From positions 1-64,000 of the forward strand of contig JBHELD010000014.1 of assembly GCA_046263255.1 (NCBI GenBank): a stretch of DNA of 64,000 bases, given 5' to 3'. Within the stretch, counting starts at the first letter, position 1, and each line of letters begins with the position of its first letter. Position numbers and translations under genes: made by a program. Of this stretch, positions 8,764 through 17,074 are shown in pieces. The stretch is from JALZEG01 sp046263255 (lineage in GTDB: Bacteria > Actinomycetota > CADDZG01 > WHSQ01). A model generated the notes under the pieces. The model did not search any database. It saw only the letters and a program-made list of their open reading frames with translations, and was not told where the DNA came from.

Positions 8764-9624
8764 TCAGCTCTCCTGCTCCGGACGGCGGACGTCCACCGTG
8801 TGGGTCTCGGGGAGGACCATCCGGTCGCGCCGCTCGGAGATCAGCTCCTCGAACAGCCGCTGTATCTCCGGCTCTGCGATCTCGATCAGACCTCCGGCCG
8901 TGATCGCCGCGACGGTCGGGAAGATCCCGCGCATGAGGTCGGGACCTCCGGTGCCGACATCCTCGTCGGCCGCGTCGAACAACGCCTCGATCGCGACCTT
9001 CACGGCCTCGTTCCGCGTGAGGTCGGACCGGAACCGCTTCTTCAGGCTGCTGCGCGCGTCCTTCCCCCCCGAGCCCGTCGCGTGGTAGTCGTCCTCCTCG
9101 TAGCGGCCTCCGGTGATGTCGTACTTGAATATGCGGCCGTCCCGGCGCGCCTCGTCGTACCCCGCGAACAACGGGACGACCGCGAGTCCCTGGATCGCCG
9201 CGGGCAGGTTCGCCCGGATCATCTGCGAGAGCTTGTTGGCCTTGCCTTCGAGGCTGAGCCGCTCGCCCTCGACCTTCTCGTAGTGCTCGAGCTCGGTCTG
9301 GAAGAGCCGCACCATCTCGACCGCGGGGCCCGCGGCGCCGGCGATCGCCACGGCGGACATGTCGTCTGCGGCGAACACCTTCTCGATCGAGCGGTGTGCG
9401 ATCTGGAAGCCCTCGGTCGCGCGCCTGTCGCCGGCGACGATCACGCCGTCGGCGAACCGGAGCGCGAGGACCGTGGTGCCCTCGGGGGCGTGGAGGCGCG
9501 CGTCCGTTTCCGCGGGAGGCAGGACCTCGGACGTGGTCGCCTTCAGGACGTCGGAGAAGGACGAGCCGGGGCCGTAGACGGGCATGCGGAGGAGGTCGGC
9601 GAGGGCGTGGTCGTCGGGCGTCAT
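8764..9624 (-). CDS. prcB: 20S proteasome subunit beta (protease)
   Basis: A protein of 286 residues with a 49-residue propeptide ending in HAPEG. Autocleavage there would expose Thr50 (TTVLALRF) as the N-terminal nucleophile. Asp66 (GDRRATEG) and Lys82 (SIEKV) correspond to the family's Asp17 and Lys33, so the active site is complete. The beta rings do the peptide cleavage inside the barrel for Pup-tagged substrates delivered by ARC. The ATG lacks a Shine-Dalgarno but has TATCTT seven bases upstream, which fits a leaderless or near-leaderless transcript. prcA follows after three bases. Confidence 0.95.
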   Translation of the reverse strand: MTPDDHALADLLRMPVYGPGSSFSDVLKATTSEVLPPAETDARLHAPEGTTVLALRFADGVIVAGDRRATEGFQIAHRSIEKVFAADDMSAVAIAGAAGPAVEMVRLFQTELEHYEKVEGERLSLEGKANKLSQMIRANLPAAIQGLAVVPLFAGYDEARRDGRIFKYDITGGRYEEDDYHATGSGGKDARSSLKKRFRSDLTRNEAVKVAIEALFDAADEDVGTGGPDLMRGIFPTVAAITAGGLIEIAEPEIQRLFEELISERRDRMVLPETHTVDVRRPEQES

Positions 9625-9637
9625 GGGCCAGAAGATA
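9625..9637 (-). promoter_or_regulatory. Candidate leaderless -10 box for prcBA
   Basis: On the minus strand TATCTT is followed by seven bases and then the prcB ATG, with no Shine-Dalgarno. This spacing is typical of actinobacterial transcripts that start at or next to the start codon. There is no convincing -35. It lies in the 51-base gap after the GGDEF-EAL gene. Confidence 0.35.
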
Positions 9638-9675
9638 GTCGATTGCCGCCGGGTCGCAGGGATTCGAGACGAGGC

Positions 9676-11706
9676 TCAGCGGCTCTTCGCCACGTCCAGG
9701 CGCATGATCCCCGCCGCCGTCACCGCCTTGCCCGGGACCGCCGTAGAGGACCACCGGTCGAGCCTCGTCGCATCCATCGGGCGGGCGATCAGGTATCCCT
9801 GGGCGAGGTCGCACCCCATCGCGCGGAGGCGGTCCAGCGTCTCCTCGTCGTCCACCCCCTCCGCGACGACGTCGACGCCGAGGTTGTGCCCGAGCTCGAC
9901 GATCGAGCGGACGATCATCTCGTTTCGCGGCTCCGTCGCCATGCTCAGCACGAACGCCTTGTCGACCTTCACCTCCGTCAGGGGCAGGTCCTTCAGGTAC
10001 GCGAGCGAGGAAAAGCCCGAGCCGAAGTCGTCGAGCGAGACGCGGACGCCGTGCGACCGCAGCTCGTCGAGCATCGTCACCGCGGTCGCGGGGTCGCGCA
10101 GGAACGCGTTCTCCGTGATCTCGAGCGAGAGGCTCTCCGCGCGAAGCCGGTGGTGGGCGAGAGCAGAGAGCACCTTCTCGACCAGCGCGCGGTCGACGAA
10201 CTCCCGCGGTGAGATGTTCACCGCGACGCCCGCGTCCAGCCCGCCGCGCTGCCAGGCCGCACAGTCGCGCAGGGCCACGTCCAGGACCCAGGAGGTGAGC
10301 TCGGCGATCTGTCCCGTCCTCTCCGCCAGCGGGACGAACGCGTCCGGGTAGATCAGCCCGAGGCTCGGGTGGTTCCACCGCACCAATGCTTCCGCCCCCC
10401 GCACTTCGCCGGAGGCGATGTCGACCTTCGGCTGGTAGTGGAGAACCATGTCGGTCTGGGACGACAGCGCCCGTCGCAGCTCCGCGACCATCGCGAGCTG
10501 CATCGGGGTATGGGTGGAGAGCCGGGGCTCGTAGACCCTGCACCTCGACCCGGCTTCTCTCGCCGCCGACAGCGCGACGTCGGCATGACGCATGACGTCC
10601 GCCGCGTTCCCGTGCTCCGGGTAGAGCGCGATCCCCGCAGCGGCCCCGACGTACAGCGGGAGGCCGTCCACGTCAAGCGGAGCGTCCAGCGCATCGAGCA
10701 GCCGGGCGGCGACGACTTCGGCTCCGGCACCCCCGTAGGCATCGGGCCGCAGCAAGACGGCGAACTGGTCGCCGCCGAGATGCGCGAGGAAGACCGACCG
10801 GTCGTCCGACTCAGCCTGGAGCCGCTTCCCCACCTCGCAGAGCACCCGGTCGCCGCTCTGATGGCCGAGCGTCTCGTTGATGTCCCTGAAGCGGCCCAGG
10901 TCGAACAGGACCACCGCGACCCGCCGCTCGCCCGCTCGTCTGGTGGCGCCGGCGAGCTCGCGGGCGAAGGACGCCCGGTTCGGAAGCCCCGTGATCGCGT
11001 CGTGCAGCGCTTGGTGCAGCGTGCGCACGCTCAGGCGTCCCTGCATCCACACCCCGAGCAGCGGAACCGCGACGAGGGGAGTCACGAAGAGCCCGAACTC
11101 CCCCATCGCCACCAGCATCGGCGCCATGAGCAGGAGCGCGCCCATTGCCGGCGCCTCCGAGGTGACGTCGTCGCCGAGGTACCTCAACAGCGGCCTCTGC
11201 TGTGCCCTCGCCAGGGCGATCCCGTTGAGGGTGACGTTCGCGACGAAGAAAGCGGCCGCGCTTCCGACGACGGCGGGGAGCTCCGCGACGTTGAAGCGCA
11301 TCGACTCGCCGGTCGGCAGATCCGGCGTCAGGCGCAACACCAGACCGGCCGCGGCGAGCGTCAGCGCCAGCTGTCCGACGTTGAAGCAGGTCTTCCACCA
11401 CGGCTTCCTCTGGAAGACGTCGACGAGGAGAGTCGCGCCCGCCTGGGCAGTGACGGCCGCCGCCGCGCCGTAGACGATCAGCAGCGCGAACGCGAACGTC
11501 GTGGAGATGTTGCTCTCGTCGTCCTCGTTCCGCCTCGGGATGCGGACGCGCTCCGTCAGGAGCAGGAAAGCGGCAAAGACCCAGAACGGCGGACCCACGC
11601 CCGCAGCGAGCTGCGGAACCCATTCCGTCACGGACGCACCGACGACGACCGCGCCCGTCCCCGCGACCGCCGCGACGTACAGCCTGAGGGCCCTAGTAAG
11701 CGGCAA
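9676..11706 (-). CDS. Membrane-bound GGDEF-EAL protein, probable c-di-GMP phosphodiesterase
   Basis: A protein of about 676 residues. Residues 1 to about 225 hold several hydrophobic segments, a membrane sensor region. A GGDEF domain follows (about 230-400), with FDLGRFRDINETLGHQSGD but GGDQF in place of GGDEF, so cyclase activity is doubtful. The EAL domain (about 410-665) keeps GAEALVRW, EITENAF, DDFGSGFSS, KVDKAFV and AEGVDD, so c-di-GMP hydrolysis is likely. The chosen TTG start overlaps the upstream subtilase stop by 14 bases. An internal GTG is an alternative. It lies between pup and prcB, where such a gene is not usual. Confidence 0.85.
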   Translation of the reverse strand: MPLTRALRLYVAAVAGTGAVVVGASVTEWVPQLAAGVGPPFWVFAAFLLLTERVRIPRRNEDDESNISTTFAFALLIVYGAAAAVTAQAGATLLVDVFQRKPWWKTCFNVGQLALTLAAAGLVLRLTPDLPTGESMRFNVAELPAVVGSAAAFFVANVTLNGIALARAQQRPLLRYLGDDVTSEAPAMGALLLMAPMLVAMGEFGLFVTPLVAVPLLGVWMQGRLSVRTLHQALHDAITGLPNRASFARELAGATRRAGERRVAVVLFDLGRFRDINETLGHQSGDRVLCEVGKRLQAESDDRSVFLAHLGGDQFAVLLRPDAYGGAGAEVVAARLLDALDAPLDVDGLPLYVGAAAGIALYPEHGNAADVMRHADVALSAAREAGSRCRVYEPRLSTHTPMQLAMVAELRRALSSQTDMVLHYQPKVDIASGEVRGAEALVRWNHPSLGLIYPDAFVPLAERTGQIAELTSWVLDVALRDCAAWQRGGLDAGVAVNISPREFVDRALVEKVLSALAHHRLRAESLSLEITENAFLRDPATAVTMLDELRSHGVRVSLDDFGSGFSSLAYLKDLPLTEVKVDKAFVLSMATEPRNEMIVRSIVELGHNLGVDVVAEGVDDEETLDRLRAMGCDLAQGYLIARPMDATRLDRWSSTAVPGKAVTAAGIMRLDVAKSR

Positions 11707-12943
11707 CGTTCACCAGCTTCTCTGTGATCCCGTCCTTGTCGTCGGCGCTGTTCCAGTAGAGCGTCCCGGAACGCTGAAGCTCCGATGCGACCGTGGCCGG
11801 CGAGGGCACTGCACGTCCCGCCGCCAGCTCGCGTGCGATGAACAACGCGGCCGCACCGGAGACGTGCGCCGCGGCGTGCGACGTCCCGCTCGCCGACGTG
11901 TATCCGTCGCCCTTGTTCGTGGAGTAGATGCACACGCCGGGCGCGATCAGGTCGACGTCTGCACCGAAGTTCGAGAGGTTTCCGAACGTGTCGTCGACGT
12001 CCTTGGAGCATCTCGTGGTGCCGAGGCCACCGGGCTTCCCGTCGTAGTCGGGCATCGCCGAGACCGTGACGACCTCGTCGAACGCCGCGGGAACGTAGCC
12101 GGCGGCGTTCGCCGCGTTGTTCCCTGCCGCGGCCACGTACGTCACGCCCGCGAGCACCGAGCGACAGATTCCGTCGTGGTATGCGTTCCCGGTGGTGCAG
12201 CCGGCGCCGGGAGGCTCGGAACCCGACGCCTGGAGGCTCATGTTCGCCACCTCGACTTCGCTCGCGTATTGCGTGACGTAGTCGACGCCGCAGAGGACGG
12301 TGGAGAAGGTCCCCCGGCCTTTGGAGTCGAGGACCTGGACCGGCCAGAGGCGCGCGCCGGGAGCGACGCCGACGGTCCCGATCGAGTTGTCGAGGGCGCC
12401 GACGATTCCGGCCATCTGCGTCCCGTGCCCGAACGCGTCCTCACCGGTCGAGCCGGTGCACGACTTCTTGCGCGCCGTCATGACGTTGAGGTCCGGGTGG
12501 TTGAGGTCGATGCCGGAGTCGAGGATCGCGACGTCGACCGCCACCCTCTGGTCGACACCGGCGTTGGTCCCGCCGATCAACGCCGTCGCGCTCAGCTCGG
12601 CGTCGATGCGGTCGATGCCCGGCGGCACCGTCTGCGCCGCGGCCGTCACCGGCTGGTCCGGGACGACGTACTCGACCTGCGGATCGGCCTGGATGGTGGA
12701 AAGAACCGCTTCCGGGATACGCGCCGCCAGCCCGTTTAGCGCGAAGCGGTAAGTGTGGGTCACGCGGGCGTCGTAGCCGGTGACGAGACCCGAGCCGAAC
12801 GTTCCTGGGTCCACCCCATCGCGCAGGACGACTATGTAGGTCGAGACGGTCGCGGCGGGGGTGCTGCTCGCGGTCGCGGCCGCGTGGCCGAGGCCGGCGA
12901 CGGCGACGACGAACGCCGCGGCGAGCTGCTTCGAGGTCCTCAC
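11693..12943 (-). CDS. Secreted S8 subtilisin-like serine protease
   Basis: A protein of 416 residues with an N-terminal signal peptide (residues 1 to about 26), an I9-type inhibitor propeptide (about 34-105, TYIVVLRDGVDPG ... VEYVVPDQPV) and an S8 catalytic domain. The triad is Asp near 142 (AILDSGIDLNHPDL), His near 173 (GHGTQMAG) and Ser near 353 (SASGTSHAAAH), all present. Cysteines in the catalytic domain suggest disulfides after export. It starts with GTG and follows a small secreted peptide gene by 36 bases, probably in the same operon. It interrupts the pup-prcB order. Confidence 0.9.
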   Translation of the reverse strand: MRTSKQLAAAFVVAVAGLGHAAATASSTPAATVSTYIVVLRDGVDPGTFGSGLVTGYDARVTHTYRFALNGLAARIPEAVLSTIQADPQVEYVVPDQPVTAAAQTVPPGIDRIDAELSATALIGGTNAGVDQRVAVDVAILDSGIDLNHPDLNVMTARKKSCTGSTGEDAFGHGTQMAGIVGALDNSIGTVGVAPGARLWPVQVLDSKGRGTFSTVLCGVDYVTQYASEVEVANMSLQASGSEPPGAGCTTGNAYHDGICRSVLAGVTYVAAAGNNAANAAGYVPAAFDEVVTVSAMPDYDGKPGGLGTTRCSKDVDDTFGNLSNFGADVDLIAPGVCIYSTNKGDGYTSASGTSHAAAHVSGAAALFIARELAAGRAVPSPATVASELQRSGTLYWNSADDKDGITEKLVNVAAY

Positions 12944-12979
12944 GACGGCGCGGGAAGCGTGGTCAGGCGCCCGGGGCCG

Positions 12980-13111
12980 CTACTTCCACTTCTTGCCGGA
13001 GCTGGTGGTCTTCGTCCCCGCGTGTGCGACGGGAGCGGCAACGCCGCCACCGAGGACGGCGAGGACGACCAGGGCGGCGGCGATGCGGCGCAGGCGGATC
13101 TTGCGGCTCAT
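12980..13111 (-). CDS. Small secreted basic peptide upstream of the subtilase
   Basis: The 43-residue product MSRKIRLRRIAAALVVLAVL... has a textbook signal peptide (Arg/Lys-rich start, hydrophobic core, VAHAG cleavage site near residue 31), leaving a mature tail of about 12 residues, GTKTTSSGKKWK. The ATG is chosen over upstream in-frame starts because it begins the signal peptide. A GGAGAG-like Shine-Dalgarno is present but distant. It is followed after 36 bases by the subtilase gene, so the peptide might be a substrate, modulator or partner of that protease. That is inference from position. Confidence 0.6.
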   Translation of the reverse strand: MSRKIRLRRIAAALVVLAVLGGGVAAPVAHAGTKTTSSGKKWK

Positions 13112-13172
13112 GGGTTTCTCGCTTTCTCTCCCGCTCCCCGAATCGAGACCGCCATCCGGGCGGCTCGCCATC

Positions 13173-13201
13173 ATGTTAGTTGCGGAGCGTTGTGGAGTCA
13201 C
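13173..13201 (-). promoter_or_regulatory. Candidate promoter for the peptide-subtilase operon
   Basis: On the minus strand GTGACT (13196-13201) and TAACAT (13173-13178) are spaced by exactly 17 bases, each matching four of six consensus positions. The start point would be near 13166, about 55 bases before the small peptide ATG. Two tandem 10-base repeats, GTTGCGGAGC and GTTGTGGAGT on the plus strand (13179-13198), fill the spacer. Confidence 0.4.
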
Positions 13202-13219
13202 TACGTAGCGTTACGTAGT
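13200..13219. promoter_or_regulatory. Candidate operator: palindrome ACTACGTA-gcgt-TACGTAGT
   Basis: Perfect eight-base arms are separated by four bases. The palindrome overlaps the edge of the predicted -35 of the peptide-subtilase promoter. This position fits a regulator that activates or blocks that promoter. The regulator is unknown. Confidence 0.45.
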
Positions 13220-13366
13220 CCGCGAGCGGAAAGCGCTGAGAAGCGCGCAGCGGCATCGGGATAAGGGCCCCGGGGGGCGCTCGCGCCGCATGCAGGCGCG
13301 CGGTCGTCGATCCTGGTCTCGGGTCGAGAACCTGTCCGACCCACCGGTCGAGAGCCGGTCCGGAGC

Positions 13367-13546
13367 CTACTGACCGCCCTTCTGGACGTATGAACGCACG
13401 AACTCCTCGGCGTTCTGCTCGAGCACCTCGTCGATCTCGTCCAGCAGCTCGTCCACGTCCTCGGTCCGCGACTCCGCCGTCGCCTCCTCGGTCGCCTGGG
13501 GCGCCTCGTCCTGCTTCGGCTTCGGCTTGCGGGTCTGGTCGGCCAT
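13367..13546 (-). CDS. pup: Prokaryotic ubiquitin-like protein Pup
   Basis: A protein of 59 residues, MADQTRKPKPKQ ... VRSYVQKGGQ. It is the small, largely disordered tag attached to lysines of proteins bound for the proteasome. The C-terminal Gly-Gly-Gln is the form that Dop must deamidate to Glu before PafA can use it. The helix-forming, acidic second half (DVDELLDEIDEVLEQ, NAEEFVRSYV) binds the ARC coiled coils. The lysine-rich start threads into the ATPase. AAGGAG lies about nine bases before the ATG. It follows dop by 109 bases. Confidence 0.96.
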   Translation of the reverse strand: MADQTRKPKPKQDEAPQATEEATAESRTEDVDELLDEIDEVLEQNAEEFVRSYVQKGGQ

Positions 13547-13655
13547 GCTCCACTCTCCTTGCGTCAGGTCGAATCGTACCCGCCCGGTGCGACCGAACCT
13601 CGTTTCTTCATGGCGGCCCGCCGAGGCGACCCGTCGCTCTTGTCCTAATCGTCGG

Positions 13656-15137
13656 TCAGGCGCTGAGGTTCTTGAGGAGCTCCGCCGCGTCCGGGGAGGC
13701 GTCGAACAGCGCCTGCACCCGCTCCTTCGTCCCCCGCGTGGGCTCGAGCGTCGGCACCTTGCGCAGCGGCTCGTCGCCCACGTCGAAGATCAGCGCGTCC
13801 CACGAGGCGGCGACGATCACGTTCGAGAAGCGCCGCAGGCACTCTCCGCGGAAGTACGCGCGGGTGTCCTCGGGGGGATGGTCCACCGCGAACGCGACCT
13901 CGTCCTCGTCCACGAGCCGCTGGATCTTCCCCGAAGCCACCATCTTGTTGTAGAGGCCCCTGCCCCTCTGCACGTCGTGGTACTGGAGGTCGACGAGCTT
14001 CAGCTTCGGGTGGTCCCAGCCGATGCCGTCGCGCTCGCGATACGCGTCCATCACCGACAGCTTCGCAACCCAGTCGAGCCGGTCCTTCAGCGCCATCGGA
14101 TCGCGCTCGAGCGTCTCGAGCACGTCCTCCCACCGGTCGAGCACGTCCTCGGCGACCGGATCGGTCTCGTTGTCCTGCGCGTACTTCTTGCACAACCTGA
14201 AGTACTCCCACTGGAGCTCGAGCGCGGAGATCGTCCGGCCGTCGTCGAGCTCGAACGCCTCCGTGAGCCCGGGATCGTGCGAGATCCTCCGCATCGCCCG
14301 CACGGGCTCCGCGATCGTGAGGTCGTCGGTGATGAAGTCGTCCTCGATCAGGCGCAGCACGAGCGCGGTCGTGCCGACCTTGAGGTACGTCGACAGCTCC
14401 GCCATGTTCGCGTCGCCGACGATCACGTGGAGGCGCCGGTACCGCTCGGGGTCCGCGTGCGGCTCGTCGCGCGTGTTGATGATCGGTCGTTTGAACGTGG
14501 TCTCGAGCCCGACCTCCACCTCGAAGAAGTCCGCGCGCTGCGAGATCTGGTAGTCGACCTCGTCGGCGCCGTTCTCGGCTCCCACCTTCCCGGCGCCGGT
14601 GAAGACCTGCCGCGTGACGAAGAACGGCGTCAGGTGCTTGACGATGTTGGGGAACGGCGTCGCGCGGTCCATCAGGTAGTTCTCGTGGCATCCGTACGAG
14701 TTGCCCTTGCCGTCCGAGTTGTTCTTGTAGATGAAGACGCGCTCGCCTTCGGGCACGATCGCCTGCGCGGCGTCGATCGAAGCCTCCAGGATGCGCTCCC
14801 CCGCCTTGTCCCAGACGACTGCGTCGAGAGCGTTCGAGCACTCGGGGCTCGAGTACTCCGGATGCGCGTGGTCGACGTAGTAGCGGGATCCGTTCGGCAG
14901 GATGACGTTCACCAGCCCCGAGTCGTCCTCGACCGCCACGTCTGGCGCGGCCCGCTCGAACCCGCGCGCGTCGCGCAGCGGGCTCTCCTCCTCGTAGTCC
15001 CACTTCACTCGCTTGAACGCCGGCTGGGCGTACGCGTTGATCAGCAGCGAGGACGTGAGGATCGGATTGAACTCGGACGCGTTGCGGACGGAGATCCCGT
15101 ACTCGGTCTCGATCCCGCAGATCTTCGGCGTGGCCAT
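13656..15137 (-). CDS. dop: Pup deamidase/depupylase Dop
   Basis: A protein of 493 residues. It starts MATPKICGIETEYGISVRN, with the GIETEYG motif of the Pup-modifying carboxylate-amine ligase fold. It carries the Dop-specific insertion after the first strands (YEEESPLRDARGFERAAPDV), which PafA lacks. The shared INTRDEPHAD and HPEYSSPEC motifs are present. Dop converts Pup-Gln to Pup-Glu and also removes Pup from substrates. It lies 26 bases after arc and upstream of pup, as in other actinobacteria. Confidence 0.95.
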   Translation of the reverse strand: MATPKICGIETEYGISVRNASEFNPILTSSLLINAYAQPAFKRVKWDYEEESPLRDARGFERAAPDVAVEDDSGLVNVILPNGSRYYVDHAHPEYSSPECSNALDAVVWDKAGERILEASIDAAQAIVPEGERVFIYKNNSDGKGNSYGCHENYLMDRATPFPNIVKHLTPFFVTRQVFTGAGKVGAENGADEVDYQISQRADFFEVEVGLETTFKRPIINTRDEPHADPERYRRLHVIVGDANMAELSTYLKVGTTALVLRLIEDDFITDDLTIAEPVRAMRRISHDPGLTEAFELDDGRTISALELQWEYFRLCKKYAQDNETDPVAEDVLDRWEDVLETLERDPMALKDRLDWVAKLSVMDAYRERDGIGWDHPKLKLVDLQYHDVQRGRGLYNKMVASGKIQRLVDEDEVAFAVDHPPEDTRAYFRGECLRRFSNVIVAASWDALIFDVGDEPLRKVPTLEPTRGTKERVQALFDASPDAAELLKNLSA

Positions 15138-15163
15138 ATGACGAGAACCCTACGACGGGAGGC

Positions 15164-16930
15164 TTACAGGTACTGCCCGGTCGTGACCCTCTCGACCTGA
15201 CGCCCCGCCTCGCCGTCCTCCTTGTGCTCGCCGACGAGCGTGCGGATGTAGACGATGCGCTCGCCCTTCTTGCCGGAGATCTTCGCCCAGTCGTCGGGGT
15301 TCGTCGTGTTCGGCAGGTCCTCGTTCTCCCGGTACTCCTGCACGATCGCGTCGAGCATGTCCTGGAGGTTGATGCCCTTCGGCGCGCCGGCGATGGTGCG
15401 CTTGATCGCGGTCTTCTTCGCGCGCCGGACGATGTTCTCGATCATGGCGCCCGACGAGAAGTCCTTGAAGTAGAGGACCTCCTTGTCGCCGTTCGCGTAC
15501 GTCACCTCGAGGAACCGGTTGGAGTCGTCGTCCGAGTACATCGTCTGGACGGTCTCGTGGATGATCGTCCGCAGCGCCTGGTCGACGCTCCCGTGTCTGT
15601 CGACCTCGCTCTCCGCGATCGGCAGCTCGGCGGTGAGGTACTTGGCGAAGATCGCCTCCGCCGACCGCTCGTCGGGGCGCTCGATCTTGATCTTCACGTC
15701 CAGGCGGCCCGGCCGCAGGATCGCGGGGTCGATCAGGTCCTCCCGGTTCGACGCTCCGATCACGATCACGTTCTTCAGAGACTCCACGCCGTCGATCTCG
15801 GCGAGGAGCTGCGGGACGATCGTCGACTCGATGTCGCTCGAGATGCCCGAGCCGCGCGTGCGGAACAGCGAGTCCATCTCGTCGAAGAAGACGATGATCG
15901 GGACGCCCTCCTCCGACTTCTCCTTGGCGCGCTGGAAGATCATGCGGATCTGACGCTCGGTCTCGCCGACGTACTTGTTCAGCAGCTCCGGGCCCTTGAT
16001 GTTGAGGAAGTAGGAGCGCCGGTCGTCGCGGCCGAGCTTCGCCGCGACCTTCTTCGCCAGCGAGTTCGCGACCGCCTTCGCGACCAACGTCTTGCCGCAG
16101 CCCGGGGGCCCGTAGAGCAGGATGCCCTTCGGCGGGTCGAGCTGGTGCTCCCGGAACAGGTCGCCGTGCAGGTAGGGAAGTTCCACCGCGTCGCGGATCT
16201 CCTCGATCTGGTTGTCGAGGCCGCCGATGTCCTCGTAGCTGATGTCGGGGACCTCCTCGAGGATGAGCTCCTCGACCTCGGGCTTGGGCAGCTTCTCGAG
16301 GGCGTGGCCGGACTTCGGCTCGAGCAACAGGCTGTCGCCGGCGCGGATCTGGACGCCCTTCAACGAGTCGGCGATCTCGATCACGCGTTCCTCGTCGGTG
16401 CGCCCGATAACGAGCGCGCGGCGCTCGTCGAGCCGCTCCTTCAGCACGACGACCTCGCCCTGCACGTCGAAGTCGCAGATGCCGATCACGTTCATCGCCT
16501 CGTTCAGCATGACCTCGACGCCGCGGCGGAGGTCCGAGAGGTCGACCTCGGGCGCGACGTTCACGCGCAGCTTGCGTCCGTTCGTGAAGACGTCGACCTG
16601 GTTGTCGTCGTACGTCTCGAGGAACACGCCGTAGCCGGAGGGAGGCTGGCTGAGCTTCTCGATCTCTTCCTTCAGCGCGACGAGCTGGTCGCGCGCCTCG
16701 CGCAGCTTCTCCGCCATCCGCTCGCCGGTCTCGCGCGACTGCGCCAGCTCGGTGACGGACTCGGAGAGACGGCGCTCGAGCTCGTGGATGCGGCGGGGGG
16801 CGGCCTCCAGCTTGCGGCGCGTGAGCGCCAGCTCGTCCTCGAGCAGCTTGACCTGACCGCGGAGGTCCTGGACCTCACGGTCGTAGTCGGCGATCTTGCG
16901 CTCGAGCTCGTCGGCCGAAACCGGAACCAC
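15164..16930 (-). CDS. arc: Proteasome-activating AAA ATPase ARC (Mpa)
   Basis: A protein of 588 residues: an N-terminal coiled coil (about 5-95) that captures Pup, tandem OB domains (about 96-235), then an AAA domain with Walker A GPPGCGKT near residue 275 and Walker B IIVFFDEMDS near 350. The C-terminus ends in GQYL, the tail that inserts into proteasome alpha pockets and opens the gate. It unfolds pupylated proteins into PrcAB. It starts with GTG, and GGGGAG lies immediately before the start with almost no spacer, which is unusual. An in-frame stop just upstream rules out a longer form. dop follows after 26 bases. Confidence 0.96.
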   Translation of the reverse strand: MVPVSADELERKIADYDREVQDLRGQVKLLEDELALTRRKLEAAPRRIHELERRLSESVTELAQSRETGERMAEKLREARDQLVALKEEIEKLSQPPSGYGVFLETYDDNQVDVFTNGRKLRVNVAPEVDLSDLRRGVEVMLNEAMNVIGICDFDVQGEVVVLKERLDERRALVIGRTDEERVIEIADSLKGVQIRAGDSLLLEPKSGHALEKLPKPEVEELILEEVPDISYEDIGGLDNQIEEIRDAVELPYLHGDLFREHQLDPPKGILLYGPPGCGKTLVAKAVANSLAKKVAAKLGRDDRRSYFLNIKGPELLNKYVGETERQIRMIFQRAKEKSEEGVPIIVFFDEMDSLFRTRGSGISSDIESTIVPQLLAEIDGVESLKNVIVIGASNREDLIDPAILRPGRLDVKIKIERPDERSAEAIFAKYLTAELPIAESEVDRHGSVDQALRTIIHETVQTMYSDDDSNRFLEVTYANGDKEVLYFKDFSSGAMIENIVRRAKKTAIKRTIAGAPKGINLQDMLDAIVQEYRENEDLPNTTNPDDWAKISGKKGERIVYIRTLVGEHKEDGEAGRQVERVTTGQYL

Positions 16931-17074
16931 CTCCCCGAATCAGGGGTCCGGGAACGCCGGAACGAACGGCCACTGCCCCCGGACCTGCCAAGCCTCGATG
17001 CTACTCCCTACGACTGGTAACGGCGGGTTTTCGGGCCTGCTTGAACACCTTCTCGCGGCGGGGCGAACGGCCGG

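Noticed and set aside
13112..13366. Possible extra gene between pup and the small secreted peptide
   Set aside because: No open frame with ribosome site or coding pattern. The stretch holds a palindrome, tandem repeats and a candidate promoter instead.
16931..17074. Riboswitch or small RNA in the arc-trmI gap
   Set aside because: No strong stem set or T-run was found, and only a weak TAGCAT -10-like hexamer without a -35.
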